In this document: positions 10,709 to 22,159 of the stretch, piece after piece
Layout of the letters: each line of letters begins with the position of its first letter
Numbering within the stretch: position 1 is the stretch's first letter
Source: Fusarium oxysporum f. sp. lycopersici 4287
Taxonomy: Eukaryota > Ascomycota > Sordariomycetes > Hypocreales > Nectriaceae
Direction: 5' to 3'
NCBI RefSeq assembly: GCF_000149955.1
Contig: NC_031000.1
Span: forward strand, 2,019,178-2,083,177
Length of the DNA: 64,000 nucleotides
Position numbers and translations under genes: made by a program
The notes under the pieces: model-generated
What the model was told of the DNA's origin: nothing
Seen by the model: only the letters and a program-made list of their open reading frames with translations
Databases searched by the model: none

Positions 10709-12116
10709 TTATGCCACCCAAAGGGATATATCTATACTAGATCCTTGACTTGCTGAATGGTGTTTCCCCTTCGCTGTACTCTCAACCCGCACTTCAATCT
10801 CACAATGCTGATAGGCCTCTAAGGGAATCCCATGCTCCTGGCTGAGCTCAATTTGACTATCAGCGAAGATAAGGCTTGGCCTGTTATTGTTGCCGTGAAT
10901 GGTTGTAATAGTACTGGGAGGAACGTTACCAAAGAGGTGTGACTCCCTAGGTCCCAGCTGTGGGTTAGAATCGCTTGCGCTCGAGGTGTTGATATGCATG
11001 ATGCGACGGAAAAGGGGCCAGGTCAAGGGCAGGTTTGCGACAATGAGGGAGGTTGAGGACTCGCGGATATACCAAAAGGTCCAGTTAGGCCCGTAGGGGT
11101 CTGTGAAAGAGTAGTATTTATTTAGAAGCGCGGAGACCATCTAAAGTTATATGGTTCAGTGTTAGCAACATCATAGAGGCGGTATTCCCCTGCGTCGGTC
11201 GATTGCGACGATGCGTTGAAAGATGGACACATACCGTGAAGATGCCAACTGCATAAATGCAGCATAACGTAACTTTTATCCTAGTGGTAGTGTTGGACCA
11301 GAGGAAAAGCGGTATAGGAAGGAGAATGATCATGATGTCTGAGGACATGTTGAGGGTTGCATTGGTAATAAGATGGTTCCTTGCTGTCGTGCATTGTTCT
11401 AGATAATTAACAAGACGCGGAAGATATAAGCCATTGGGGTAATACCATGCTCGGTGGGGACGGTCCAGTACTCGGAGAAAGGCCGACACCATACCGCAAG
11501 ATAGAGGGTCATCATAACCACAAACCCGACAAGGACGTACACTGCAACCGTTTTTACTACGCGATTGTAGCTTAAATTTGTCCTGAGACTTATCAGAAGA
11601 TGATCGATTACATGGATAGATAGATGCATGGCAACTTACGTCAGTCGATTATATATCAGGAGCAAGCAGCACTTGACCAGCCAGATGACAGTGCATTGAA
11701 GCGTCTCTGCAACCACAGTAAGCTGGGATCCGAATCGGCGTCTGTTGATCTCGTCTGGTGTGAGAGTGATTCGTTGAGTCGGATCGATCAGATTAGTGCC
11801 TGTTTGGAAGCTGACGTTTACGCAGGCTATCAAAACCGCATCGCAAACCTAGACGGCAAATCCAGATGTTAGAAGGGGCAAGAGAAAAAGAAACCCTTTC
11901 TTTGACTACACAAACAGAACTGACCATAGCGAGAATCATCAGGTAATCTTCTATCTGGTACTTCTTGACGGATCCCACCACCATCCGACGAGACAGCCTG
12001 GAAATGCAATGTCAACCAGCGTTTTAGATTCTTGTCCAGGAGACTGACAATCGGACAATGACGACGAGCCAGGTGATGGCGTACCAAATCCACGATTCAA
12101 TCACAAGGGGGATCAT
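10709..12116 (-). CDS. Rhodopsin/PTH11-like seven-helix membrane protein
   Basis: Six exons on the minus strand: 12049-12116, 11925-11997, 11640-11848, 11446-11582, 11235-11398 and 10709-11140. The five introns are 47-94 bp, all GT-AG, and the whole joins in frame to 360 residues. The start is the first ATG before 'PLVIESWIWYAITWLVVIVRL', a typical beginning of the fungal rhodopsin domain (PF20684). Family signatures follow: 'QIEDYLMILAMV', 'DAVLIACV', 'TLQCTVIWLVKCCLLLIYNRL', 'YVLVGFVVMMTLYLAVWCRPFSEYW', 'NMSSDIMIILLPIPL', 'KVTLCCIYAVGIFT' and 'FWYIRESSTSLIVANLP'. There are about seven hydrophobic segments and a hydrophilic C-tail. The family includes the Pth11 surface receptor; a receptor role here is inference. 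The LINE ends 32 bp from its 3' end. No premature stop is seen, so it may be functional. Confidence 0.85.
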
Positions 12117-12474
12117 GTCTACCGGAGCGGGAACATGATCTCGATGAGCCCTCCCACACGAGCCCCGACTTGGCTTGCCGAAACAGAACGTGATTAAATG
12201 CCGAGATGAGGAAGAAAATAATAGAGAAATGGTAAAGGGTAGAGCTGAAGGAGGGGAGTGCGGGGATAATCTCCTTTGATGATGAAGGTTCGTTCCAGCT
12301 AACTTTACGTATTCGGCTGAAAGTGGCGAGAAGTCGCAAGCTATTGCAATAACAGACTCGGTGGTCATTGCAGTAAAAGTGGCCAACGACAATGCATGGA
12401 TGACACGCCACATGGCACAGGCTAAACTAGTAACCTTAATAACGTTCAATTTGAAGTAACACCATCCTACTTTT

Positions 12475-12982
12475 CTATCCCCTTTGACTGTCGTAAGCCT
12501 CCACTTCCGTACCTAGCAGCGGGGCTAGCCAATCAAAATGCGTTAAATCAGAGATACATTTATTCCCACCTAACTTTGGTTGTGCCAAAGGTCCCAGCAA
12601 ATTGCCAAGTCTACATAAAGCTACATTACATTCTTGACACCTATATCGTGACTGCGGCGCCCTTCGACTGTTACCGCTAATCGCAGATAATGCTGCCCTT
12701 GATCTTCGAGACCGACGCTGACCTAGCCGGAGGCCTTGACAGGCAAGGCATTCAGATTTTCCTTTGCGAACGCGAGTGTGCTGTAATGTAGGCGTAAATT
12801 CGTTTCCAGTCCGAAATCTCTTTCTTGATTGCGTCTTCGGTGCATACGCTTCCATAAGATCATTCACAAGCAGTTGCCGCCAACTGCCTTGCGACATCTC
12901 TGCCTTCCATTGCGGCTGCCCTCGCTGCTGCAAAATGAAGCTATTTACACGGGCAATTTCCAGGAGAAAGTCCCAAGCCAGG
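12475..12982 (-). pseudogene. piggyBac-type transposase, C-terminal fragment
   Basis: The minus-strand reading begins at the border of the small inverted-repeat element and shows 'LAWDFLLEIARVNSFILQQRGQPQW', split over the motifs W-x-FLL and NSFILQ, then 'SECLACQGLRLGQ', 'ISGNSRRAPQSRYRCQECNVALC' and a CxxC zinc-ribbon-like end. These align with the C-terminus of the better-preserved piggyBac at 45630-47565 ('LLWSFLLDVALANSFILQKK', 'SDCLACKGFRQGQ', 'YGCKVCEVAIC'). A frame change after 'NVALCR' alters the tail. The N-terminal and catalytic parts are missing. Confidence 0.75.
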
Positions 12983-13135
12983 TGTCGCAGGGTAGGCATT
13001 AGTAATCTAGCTATGCTTTAAGTAACTCTGCGGGGATGGAATACCCTGCACAAGAGATAACTTAAGACATCAATCAACACATTTGCTGCTGCTCATCATA
13101 TTCACTCTAACCCTTTAAGCACGCTCAGTGCGACA
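12983..13135. mobile_element. Small inverted-repeat element, copy B (153 bp)
   Basis: Ends TGTCGCA and TGCGACA, as in copy A at 4649-4805. The flanks (CCAGG left, CCTCC right) do not form a direct repeat. It abuts the truncated piggyBac coding sequence, and no piggyBac sequence is recognisable on the far side, so this copy may mark a deletion or rearrangement point rather than a clean insertion. Confidence 0.7.
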
Positions 13136-14233
13136 CCTCCGCATTTTGGAGTGAGGCCATGCAGATCCACCCTTCGAGAAAGGTAAAGAAGGGGTTTTCA
13201 TATGTTGGCTCATACGATTATGCGTTCATAATGCTACTCGGGAGATAAGGCCAACGGAGAAGATGCTTCATGTATGGGACACTCATATGTGCCCTTATTC
13301 GGCATCTTCCGCTGTGGCGATGAGTGCGGAAATCCTCTGCCGTGTCTTGTTGCAAAACCCATTCGGTGTGTACTAAATCATCCAGGACAATCACATGCCT
13401 GCGCAAATTATAAACCGCCCACCAATCCCCCACCTTCGCAGCCTCATTGTTGTCTAAGCGCTTCGAGACAAAGATATGGGGTGATAACTAACTGCCGGAC
13501 TCTGAAACTATCGGCAGATTGGTTAACGATGATCGCATAAGTTTCCTCCTCAAACAGAGGGATGCTGATCTCCCCCAGTTTCGAGGATGAGCGTTTGAAT
13601 ATCCCGCTCCCAATCGGCAAAGTCTATTTTCTGCTTATATGGTCATTCTATCCATCAAATGCGGAAAAGCCGGATCCGATGCGGTCACTTGCAAGGATTC
13701 AAACTAGTTATAGCCACGCCATTATGCTATCTCTTTAGCCCTGATTTTCGCCCGACCATTACCATACCAGATAGGCACGCTATCGCCGCTTAATAAATCT
13801 TGCAGCAGATACTATCATAACACTGAGGCAAATTACTTCGTGGAGGAGTCTTTCGACGACCATTAATGGGATAAGCTAGGTCTCTGTTGATGCTGCGCTG
13901 CTTGCTTGATGCTTAGCAATGACATCCCATTATGCGAATCTGATGTCAATGAACGAGGAGTATGCCTATGTCATAGGCTAAGCTGCCCTTGCAGCAAATC
14001 AGGTAGACATTAAAAGAAAGCGGGTTCTATGTGCTTGTGACGCATGAATGACTACCGTTTTGATGCGGGGAAAACGACCATCAAGTTCTTGTATGAAGGA
14101 CAGACAGGTTTTCCCAAGATTTATAAGAAGCCATATTTCGCGGAATAGAAGGCAACTCAAGCGCCGTGCCATCTTCCAACCAAGACAATATTTGGGAGGA
14201 TAAACGCCGAGAAATAGCACTGCAAACGCAACC
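13136..14233. other. No intact gene; possible decayed coding on minus strand
   Basis: Minus-strand pieces in different frames between about 13620 and 13210 look coding-like ('IDFADWERDIQTLILETGG', 'LFEEETYAIIVNQSAD', 'GDWWAVYNLRRHVIVLDDL') but I cannot assign a family, and stops and frame changes separate them. The rest is non-coding as far as I can see. The right end is the upstream region of the SDR gene. Confidence 0.4.
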
Positions 14234-15230
14234 ATGGACTCTGCCAAAGAGACTGCCAAAGACACCCTCCACAAAGTCATCCATCCTAGTATGGACCCAA
14301 GCAAGGACACCCAACAGCCGGCCAACACCGGCCTCGAGCGAGACCTGGAGCCGAAGCCGCAGAAGGTTCATCTACCATCCGAAGGCGAAGACATTGTGTA
14401 CACGCCATCGGGTAAGCTCGCGGGGAAGAAGGCTCTTATCACCGGAGGAGACTCCGGCATCGGCCGTGCCGTAGCCATCCTGTTCGCTATGGAAGGCGCC
14501 ACCGTGGCCATTGTCTACCTCCCGCCCGAGGAAGAGGACGCACAGCACACCAAGACCCAGGTAGAGAAGAACGGCGGGCAGGTCATCCTCATCCCCAGCG
14601 ACCTGTCCCTGTCGATTAACTGCAAGGATGTCGCAAAGCGGGCTGTAGAAGCGCTCGGCGGGATCGATATCTTGGTTAACAACGCTGCTACTAGGCAGGA
14701 GCAAGGAGATATTTGTGACATTTCCGAGTGAGTATCTATCAACCAGTCATTCAGAGGGGCATGTTTATAACAAACATTGTGACAACAGGGAGCAGTGGGC
14801 GTCCACTTTCCGCGTCAATTTGGACTCGTACTTCCATCTTACCAAGTACGTGCTGCCACATTTGTCTAAGGGCGGCGTGATCATCAATAGTGCGTCCGTG
14901 GACTCCTATATCGGCGTCCCCAGCCGACTCGACTATGCGACGAGCAAGGGCGCCGTGGTTGCCTTCACTCGTGCACTCTCCAACCAGCTGGTTAAGAAAG
15001 GTATTCGCGTTAACGCAGTTGCTGCCGGGCCGGTGTGGACGCCACTTGTGGCCACAGGCGTGAGCGAGCAGAGTCAACAGGGTCACGGGTTGGGGAATTG
15101 GACGCCGATGGATAGAGTGGGACAGCCGAGTGAAATTGCGACAAGTTATGTATTCCTCGCATCCAAGGAGAGTGTATTTATGAGTGGGCAGACCCTGCAT
15201 CCCAATGGGGGCATCGTTGTCAATGGTTAA
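14234..15230 (+). CDS. Short-chain dehydrogenase/reductase, 2 exons
   Basis: Exons 14234-14727 and 14789-15230, with a 61-bp intron (GTGAGT...AACAG), give 311 residues. The start sits in a good context (ACCATGG). After a hydrophilic leader of about 55 residues comes a Rossmann fold with the cofactor motif 'TGGDSGIGRAVA', 'DILVNNAA' and a Ser in 'INSASV'. The catalytic 'YATSK' (YxxxK) and the C-terminal 'SGQTLHPNGG' complete a classical SDR. The long N-terminal leader and the sequence match the general-stress-type SDRs (YghA/GSP39-like) of fungi and bacteria. It uses NAD(P)(H) to oxidise or reduce an unknown substrate. All catalytic residues are present and I see no damage. Confidence 0.9.
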
Positions 15231-18048
15231 TCTATATAGTACTGGACGGATAGGAATATGAATTCTCCAGCTTCTAGGAATCACAGAGGTTACCCGTTAC
15301 GAAAAGTTATGAGCCATTAGAACATCCACTCACGTTACCTGGTGTTTTGTATATCTCGACTCACCGTTGGCATTCAGCGCTGACAAGTACATGGTCTGCC
15401 TCAGGTTTTCATTTGCCTGTTGTCAAGATGCTTCTCCAAAAACTCAAGCCAAGGCCGATAAATCAATGGGCTACCATCTAAATGTAGCCCTACAAACAGC
15501 GCCGCAAGATTGCTCGGCAAGTGAGAGACGAGACTCCAAAGGCAAATCATCCGATAGAGAGCATTCTGTGACACCGTTAGAATGTGACAGGGGCCCTTGC
15601 TAACAGAGGCACCCCGATCGATCATGAAAGCCGACTCCTATTCTAGATCCTGGCGACCGGAGCCGGAACTTGCCCCGTTGGATGGCAAAGCAACGAAAAA
15701 GATTACCTATCACAATATTACTGTCACTGTGACATTAATGGCGTCAAGAGGCAGTCATGTTTCGGTGGCCTGTGGTAGCATTCTCCCTCCTATGTACTCC
15801 GTACAACAATGGTGTCACATACCACCACTCGGTTCGTGCGACTGGATGTAAAACATGGCCCGTACTTGACTCCAGTCCTGACAGCATAGCTTAAATAACT
15901 GTGTCCGAACACGTGACTGTTTGATTTCTTTTCATCAATTCATTGGCTGACTGGTACTATTAATGATCCCTGTGGAGCCAGTTGTCTGACAGATGACGAC
16001 TGCGGGGGAAAAATGTGACGACACACAAGAGTAATGCCAACGTTGACTACACACATATACTAACGCCGTTTACTGTCAAATCATGAATTATTGAAATAGG
16101 AAGACATTGTATTCCCAACTATTGCATCATTTTGCCGTAATAGGCTTTGTTAAATGCCATGAATGGGTTCGAGGCCCGAGGGGCGATGGCTATAAAAGAT
16201 ATTCCCTTTTGGCTGCAGTGATCACAAGCGATAGTACCAAGGAGTTCCGACTATTAAATCAAGCAAACAACGGCAATTTAAAATATTACGGCTAAATATA
16301 AAACTGGCCAGTCAGTTCGCTATAAGCCAGTTGGCGGTAAGAGACGCTCCTTGCACTATTGTATTTAGCTTAGAACTGATTAATTAAGGTCCTGACTCGC
16401 AAACCTCTGAGACTGTTGGTGTTATTACTGACGTGTTGACGGAGCCTGGCATTCAAGCCGATCGAAATGTCCAAGCCAGCCCTGATTCTCCTCGGTACGA
16501 GGTAATAGAAGCAAACAATAACCAATGACGTTAGATAGGCAACACTGACGCGCAAGTTTAGATTCAGAATTCGAACACTGGCAAGGTAACTACAGTGTAC
16601 GAGGCCAACATTCTCGGTCTATCCGAGTAAAGGCATTAAGAAGTTGGAGGAAGTAAGTAGATAACCGGCATCTCTAGGGGATAGGAATGTAGGAATACAA
16701 GAATGTAGTTCTAGCCTTCAATGAACTCTGTGGAAGTCCCCTGGATGCCCCCCAACGCGGTGTCCGGCCGAGAATGATTGTGGACCAACCATGACTCCAT
16801 ATCTACCCTCGAATATGGGATTTAAGGTGGCTGCAGTAGTTATCTGAATTGAGGTATTTTCTTGAGAATGGCAATTTGGTTTTCGCTGTGATGCATCTAT
16901 ACGCGTCCATTAGAGGACCGATCTTCAATCTCCTTGCCTTCCAAGTGTGCCGATAGATCCAGAGTGTGTTGAGAGCACCAGACCGTACCATATTTGATGT
17001 CCATTGTGACGTCAAATTGGTACGGAAAATCATTTCACTCGGCAGCACATCATCCGGGAAAATCTATCTAGATCATGAAACAGCTCATCAACTCCCTGGG
17101 GCTACTTCTCGGATGCCCTCGCGACTTTCTATCAAGGTACATAATCAACTTTTTCGTTATCAACAGCAGTGCATCAATGTTTGTTTTCCACTAATCTAAA
17201 TACAGATTTATAGAGGTTTTAGGATTAACGTTATATCTGCACAAAAGGAACAAGAAGGCATAATGAGTAGTTTCCAACTCCAACCTAACTGATTGAATTC
17301 TTTTTGTTGAGAAATGATTGAATTTGGTGATTTGTTTATTCTGAAAGTGAGGCAATGGATGGTGGGTGATGGCCAAAGGTAGGGTTGCCTTGTTATTTTA
17401 TGCTCAGAAATAGCTATGCTCAAAGAGTTAATAAAAGTCTACTTTACTTTACACTCTCGAGATTTCCCTTTTTTATTTCTCGTTTTACCTTGACATTTAC
17501 TCGGATGTGCCTCAATTGCGAGCAACAACTTCATTAGCAAATACTGATCCTTCATTGGCCTGCGGGTTTTGCTCGCGAGTCTCCGAAAATAAAGATCCAG
17601 GCCTCCGATTTTGGAGGCAGTGTCCTCTGAAAATGGCTACCCTCGACCAGAAGACAAGAATATGACGGGCAATGAGGCCAATGATGGCACCTATGAGGTA
17701 GCCGGCAGGCCGATAACTCATAACATGACCTATGTGGTTCGACTCGCGAATATTCCTCGTGGTATTCTCCCATAAAAGGGTAAAAGTATGAGACTGAAGA
17801 CGAACGGTGTACTGCATTAGAAGACATACATATTGTACAGCTCATCTTCCAACACAACGGCCTAGCCACTTCCGAGGATGGTTGCAGAAACAAGTACGTG
17901 GCACGCCAAATCTTACGTAGATTGGTTAAACAAGGTTAGCTCCCTACTTTTTTATTCGCCGAGGGCAACTGGTCTGCCCAGTCGTCCAAGATTCGAGCTC
18001 CCACACTCTCCCCAGCCCCTTCCTGTTCTGAATCTTTACGCGAAACCC
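15231..18048. other. Long intergenic stretch, no gene recognised
   Basis: No open reading frame here resembles a family I know. Minus-strand pieces at 15401-15625 ('LAALFVGLHLDGSPLIYRPW') and 16803-17048 ('GALNTLWIYRHTWKARRLK') have protein-like composition but are short, isolated and without a convincing start or splice partner. AT-rich non-coding sequence dominates 16050-16800 and 17170-17500. I see no terminal repeats. Confidence 0.4.
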
Positions 18049-19803
18049 TCAGAATCTCGAAATATCGCGGCCAAAAAGCCAAGTCATAATCCAGTGAACC
18101 AGAACCATGATCTTATTTCTTATGCTCATGCTTCGGGTAATATAAGCGCCCCTCCAGAGGACCCAGGCGAGCCTACCCGTCAGGCCTTCGGACGAACTTT
18201 GGGCTATGGCACGCCAGCTGCCAATGTAGGCGATTGTGCCGAGATTGAGGAAAACGAAGGGCTTTGATTTGTTACCAACGGCTTCGCAGGAGCCATACTT
18301 ATTCAGGGCCTTAGCCAGGTATTTGGCCTGCTGTGAGGCGACCTGTGCGGTGGCGGGGAGCGCCTCGCGCTCCATGACGGCGCAGTCGCCTATGGCGTAG
18401 ACTTCGGGGAGGATGTCGTTGGGGGCACTGTGGCCGCTCTTGGAGTCGATGGCTTGGGCAGACCCAGTGGCGACGCGGACACGGAGGTGATCATCGACGA
18501 CAAGACCGCCGCTCTTCTCGGCCTTGACAATGTGCCAGGTCTGCTGCTTACACAGCTGCTGTTCCTCTGGGGTGACGGGGGCGCGGATATCCTGTTCGAC
18601 AAGCCTGGCAACTAGGGGATTCTGCATCAGACCCGTACTCCAAACAACAATCCCGGCGCCAACCTCATCGTCGTACTCTTGGATCTTGATCTTGAGGCCA
18701 CCCTTGCCATCCTCATCCGGACGGATTCTCTGGAGGTGATGCTGAGTCTTTATATGGATGCCCTGGCGGCGGAAGGTGTCGATGGTGTAGGAGGATAGCT
18801 TCTTGTCGAACATGGGCAGAATCTTGGGTGCAATGTCGTAGACGGTGATGCGAACAAATGGCATGAGGTCAGGGTAGATGCGAGCGAGGTCATCGTGGAT
18901 GAGGTCGTGAAGCTCAGCGGCAAACTCTATGCCCGTGGGACCGCCGCCGACGACGGCAAAATGGAGCAGCTTGCGGCACTGCTCGTCGGTCGTGGAAGGG
19001 AGTTCCGCGCGCTCAAAGCACTGTAGGATGCGAAGGCGGATGGAGCGGGCGTCGCCGACGTCGCGGAGGAAGTTTGCATGCTCACGAACACCGGGAATGC
19101 CAAAGGTCTGGGAGTAGGCCCCGACGGCGAAGATGAGTTTGTCATAGGGGACCGTGATCATCTCACCCTTACCCTTGGTGAGAGTCTCCTTGACGGAGCC
19201 GGAGGAAGGGGTTTGAATAACGGACACGGCTGAGGAGCCACTGTCTCTGCCATCATTGTGCGGCGATGATTGAGTGGCGGGTGGAAGTGTGCGAGAGTTG
19301 ATCTCGTCAGCATCTGGGTTCGTCTCGACACGGATGGTCCTGCTGGTAAAGTCGACATCATCGGCCCAGCCTTGGTGGAAGCGATCCGGCTGCAGGCGGC
19401 GAAGGGGCTCGAGGATGGAGCGGAATTCGAGAGTGCCGACTGAAGTGGATGCCAGTAGCGGAGTGAAAACAAAGTAGGAGCGCGGCGAGATGATGATGCG
19501 CTCGTACTTGGCGGGGTCAAGATTGCGGACCAGCGCGTAGCCAGCCCAGCCGGACCCCAGGACGACGACCCTCTCACGCTTTTTGCGCCCTTCTGTGTAT
19601 GTTGTTGCCTTTATTTCGGAGTTGTCGGTCGTTCCTTGAGTGTGCTGTGGGGTATTTGCGGGCCTAGCGGCCATTGATAGAGAGGTAGAAGAGGCAACAG
19701 CAACGTCTCGGCAAATGAGAAATCGAGAACGAGGGCGGCCCAAGCTCTGCCAGAAGCTCCTGATCAACCTCGAAGACGCCATATCATCTGTGGATCTGAT
19801 CAA
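18049..19803 (-). CDS. Type II (alternative) NADH dehydrogenase, mitochondrial
   Basis: An intronless 584-residue flavoprotein that oxidises NADH and reduces ubiquinone without pumping protons, at the mitochondrial inner membrane. An Arg/Ser-rich leader (about residues 8-45) fits a mitochondrial targeting sequence. The FAD-binding motif is 'VVVLGSGWAGYALVRNL' (about 80-96). The NADH-binding motif is 'AVVGGGPTGIEFAAEL'. 'VYAIGDCA' is the C-terminal FAD signature. The end 'GAYITRSMSIRNKIMVLVHW' is the membrane-associated tail typical of fungal NDE/NDI enzymes. A second in-frame ATG seven codons downstream (19782) is an equally likely start. Whether it faces the matrix or the intermembrane space cannot be read from sequence. 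No EF-hand is seen. Confidence 0.92.
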   Translation of the reverse strand: MIRSTDDMASSRLIRSFWQSLGRPRSRFLICRDVAVASSTSLSMAARPANTPQHTQGTTDNSEIKATTYTEGRKKRERVVVLGSGWAGYALVRNLDPAKYERIIISPRSYFVFTPLLASTSVGTLEFRSILEPLRRLQPDRFHQGWADDVDFTSRTIRVETNPDADEINSRTLPPATQSSPHNDGRDSGSSAVSVIQTPSSGSVKETLTKGKGEMITVPYDKLIFAVGAYSQTFGIPGVREHANFLRDVGDARSIRLRILQCFERAELPSTTDEQCRKLLHFAVVGGGPTGIEFAAELHDLIHDDLARIYPDLMPFVRITVYDIAPKILPMFDKKLSSYTIDTFRRQGIHIKTQHHLQRIRPDEDGKGGLKIKIQEYDDEVGAGIVVWSTGLMQNPLVARLVEQDIRAPVTPEEQQLCKQQTWHIVKAEKSGGLVVDDHLRVRVATGSAQAIDSKSGHSAPNDILPEVYAIGDCAVMEREALPATAQVASQQAKYLAKALNKYGSCEAVGNKSKPFVFLNLGTIAYIGSWRAIAQSSSEGLTGRLAWVLWRGAYITRSMSIRNKIMVLVHWIMTWLFGRDISRF

Positions 19804-19902
19804 CTGAACTGTAATATTTGATGTTCGTTGAAGGTGATTAAGAGAAGAAAAATGGAGGGAGTCGAGAAAGCCTGGAAGACTTTCGACAGTATGAACCTAC
19901 AC

Positions 19903-19910
19903 TGACGTCA
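19903..19910. promoter_or_regulatory. TGACGTCA palindrome upstream of NDH-2
   Basis: A perfect CRE-type octamer lies 100 bp upstream of the NDH-2 start codon. Fungal bZIP factors of the Atf1/CREB type bind this sequence and control stress genes. Regulation of this gene by such a factor is inference from position only. Confidence 0.4.
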
Positions 19911-20077
19911 TATGGACCAAACCCGGGCCTGAACCTACGCACTCCTATATTATGTCTTGGAATTTACTTACAAGCTAATTAATTAATCAGTATTAGTAAC
20001 GGCCTTATCAGTCAGTACAGCTTGTTGAGAAGGCTGGTCGCGTTGGGCTAGACTACTCCTTTAACAGCTTCCAGACC

Positions 20078-21229
20078 TTATGCAATCGGCCTCAAGAGCT
20101 TGAACGCCTTCTCTATGGCTGGCACATTGTACGACTGAAGGTAGAGCGGGAATCGGGGATTGACGTAACTGTCCTTCTGGCAAGGTGGTGACCTGAGACT
20201 AATGCCAGTCCATCCAGGCATGTCGTTATAGTCTCTGGCGATGGGCTTAATAGAGGGAGGTCTAATATCGCGGAAGAGGTTCGTGATGGCGGGATCGATG
20301 GTCCTGACTCCTTTTTGGATGATATAGAAGAGAATGATGGGCTTAGTCTGTTAGAAACGGTTATGTTTATTCGTTCTGGATACTCACGTTATTGGGATTA
20401 GCATTAGCGTTTTTGAGCCAGTATGGCCAATTAATCACACCGACAGGCTGCTTCTGAAAAAGATGCTTGTTAGCAGCTTGATAAACCTCCCCGGCTTGCT
20501 CACCACTGAAGATAAAGGCCTTAATTGCCTAGTTGCAGTGCTTAATGTTGTAGATCTTGGCAGTAACTAAAATTGCAATGCTAAAGTTGTAACTAGCTCC
20601 CTTTATGGCCTAGAAGAGGTTAAACTTCTAGTCGACTATCTTGAAAGACCTATTGGTGAGGATGACGTTTATGGTGAGAATCTGATCCGCAATGATTCTA
20701 TAGTGACCCTGGAGCCAACCACAGCTACCTCCGAGAGTAGGTCCCATGTAGCTAATGCATTTATAGGTTCTGGTCACTGCAGCTGTAAGCACCACGTATT
20801 TAACCGATTGAAGCTGACGTACCTGTCTGCTTTAGCAGCGTAGAAGGTATCGGTAACCTTCTTGGATACCGTTCTGCCACTAAATTTGACCGTCTTTCTA
20901 TTGGGGAAGATCTTCATGTCGTTGAGCTGATTGAGGTAAATCTCGATACTGTGGTCTATTTGACTGAGGGTGGTCATTGCTCTGTGGACGGTGTTGAACA
21001 CGAGGAAGGGCACGGCTTTCTTATTGGCGAACTTGACCTGAGAGGATACATCAACACCTGCGCTGCAGCCTAAACAAGGTCTGACACTCACTATCTCGGC
21101 AAACAGTGAAGGAAATAGTGTGGCCATAACTAAGTCGATGACGATATCATATTTAATATCGTATTGCTTGCACGGTACTTTTATAACGTGCAGTGCAAGT
21201 AATATCAGAAGCCGTATAATACAGTGCAT
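20078..21229 (-). pseudogene. Secreted protein of unknown family, inactivated by stops
   Basis: The minus-strand reading starts at 21229 with a signal-peptide-like N-terminus ('MHCIIRLLILLALHVIKVPC'). It continues through a Cys-containing mature region to 'FYAAKADR' (about 20823), an intron to about 20772, then 'TYKCISYMGPTLGGSCGWLQ'. A second 40-bp intron (20348-20387) precedes the last exon, which includes 'DMPGWTGISLRSPPCQKD' and ends with TAA at 20078. Three in-frame TAG codons fall where Trp would fit ('D*KFNLF*AIKGA', 'HCN*AIKAF'), that is TGG to TAG, a TpG to TpA change on this strand. I do not recognise the family. Signal peptide, size and Cys residues suggest a small secreted protein. 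Confidence 0.5.
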
Positions 21230-21489
21230 AGTCGTTTAAATATTGTGCAAGTACTATACAATATAAGCAATATAAGGTTTTTTTTTATATATAAAGTATT
21301 ATAAAGATCTTAATTTAAAAGACCATTTACTAATAAAATGTAATCCAGTTAGGCTGTTAATCTGCACTTAGCTAATACTATCTATATCCTGGAAACCAGA
21401 CTGGGGTACACGGACCAAGATTTTCTGTATTCAAACCCATTTAAATATCAGGCAGCAATAGGCTAAGGAGACTTCGGCTACATTAATTA

Positions 21490-22080
21490 AGAAAATAGCG
21501 CACCCCCGCCGCCCTTCCTTCATCTACTGTCATTACCCCTCTTTTCTGCAGTCGGGTCCTTCTTGCCCTCCGGCGCCGGCTTAGTACCTCATTTGCCTGT
21601 TGAAGGTCTTAGACCTGACCCTGTAATAAGGTAACCTCATGCATAACTGCCTTTGTTCCCTTTGAAAGAGACTTCAGAGCGCCTAGGATTGACTCTGGGG
21701 AGCTGCTCTGATGCGTGATAATTCGTCTTTCAATATATTCAGACTGAGACCCAGCCTTAAGCACGGTCTTTGGGGTCTTTGAGACCTAAGGTATTGACGG
21801 GCTAGCCACCTCCTCAACTGGCGTTGGAGTCCGTTGCTGCATATTAAGCTTTGAGACCACATTATCCGCATTAAGAGGAACAAGCCTAGCTCCTCTAAAG
21901 GCCGACTTGATATTTCTTTCTGTCATAGTGGCTTAAAATGCGGCATAAAAGGCCGGAAAGAACTCAGTCTTTGGAACATAGGTTATAGAGCATCTGATCG
22001 AAGGCTCTATTTCTTAACCATAAGTAATCTTAAGTATGCTAAAGCACCTGATATTAAGGGGCTGAAGTAGATAAGATAAA
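21490..22080 (-). pseudogene. Fot1/pogo transposase, C-terminal fragment
   Basis: The minus-strand reading aligns throughout with the C-terminal half of the Fot1 transposase at 31214-32869: 'RCSITYVPKTEFFPAFYAAF', 'TERNIKSAFRGARLVPLNADNV', 'QSEYIERRI', 'SLSKGTKAVMHEVTLLQ', and 'RTRLQKRGVMTVDE'. Stops are scattered through it (for example TAA after 'FYAAF', TAG after 'SPSIP'). The catalytic N-terminal half is absent. Surrounding DNA is AT-rich. Confidence 0.8.
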
Positions 22081-22159
22081 TAAGGCGGCATATAAAGCCT
22101 AATAATCTTATTTTCCTTGCAATATCTTTTAAAGTTGATCAAGTAGTGCCCACAAATCA

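Noticed and set aside
14372..15284. Antisense frames of 110 and 177 codons across the SDR gene
   Set aside because: They cover the same DNA as the SDR exons and carry no motifs of their own.
18390..19577. Several 60-140 codon frames on both strands inside the NDH-2 gene
   Set aside because: High-GC coding sequence gives open antisense frames; the 584-codon NDH-2 frame has all motifs.
10709..19803. A biosynthetic gene cluster (rhodopsin-like, SDR, NADH dehydrogenase)
   Set aside because: No core synthase (PKS, NRPS, terpene cyclase) is present, the genes are widely spaced, and transposons intervene. The OrsD-type proteins further right do not indicate an orsellinic acid cluster without a PKS.
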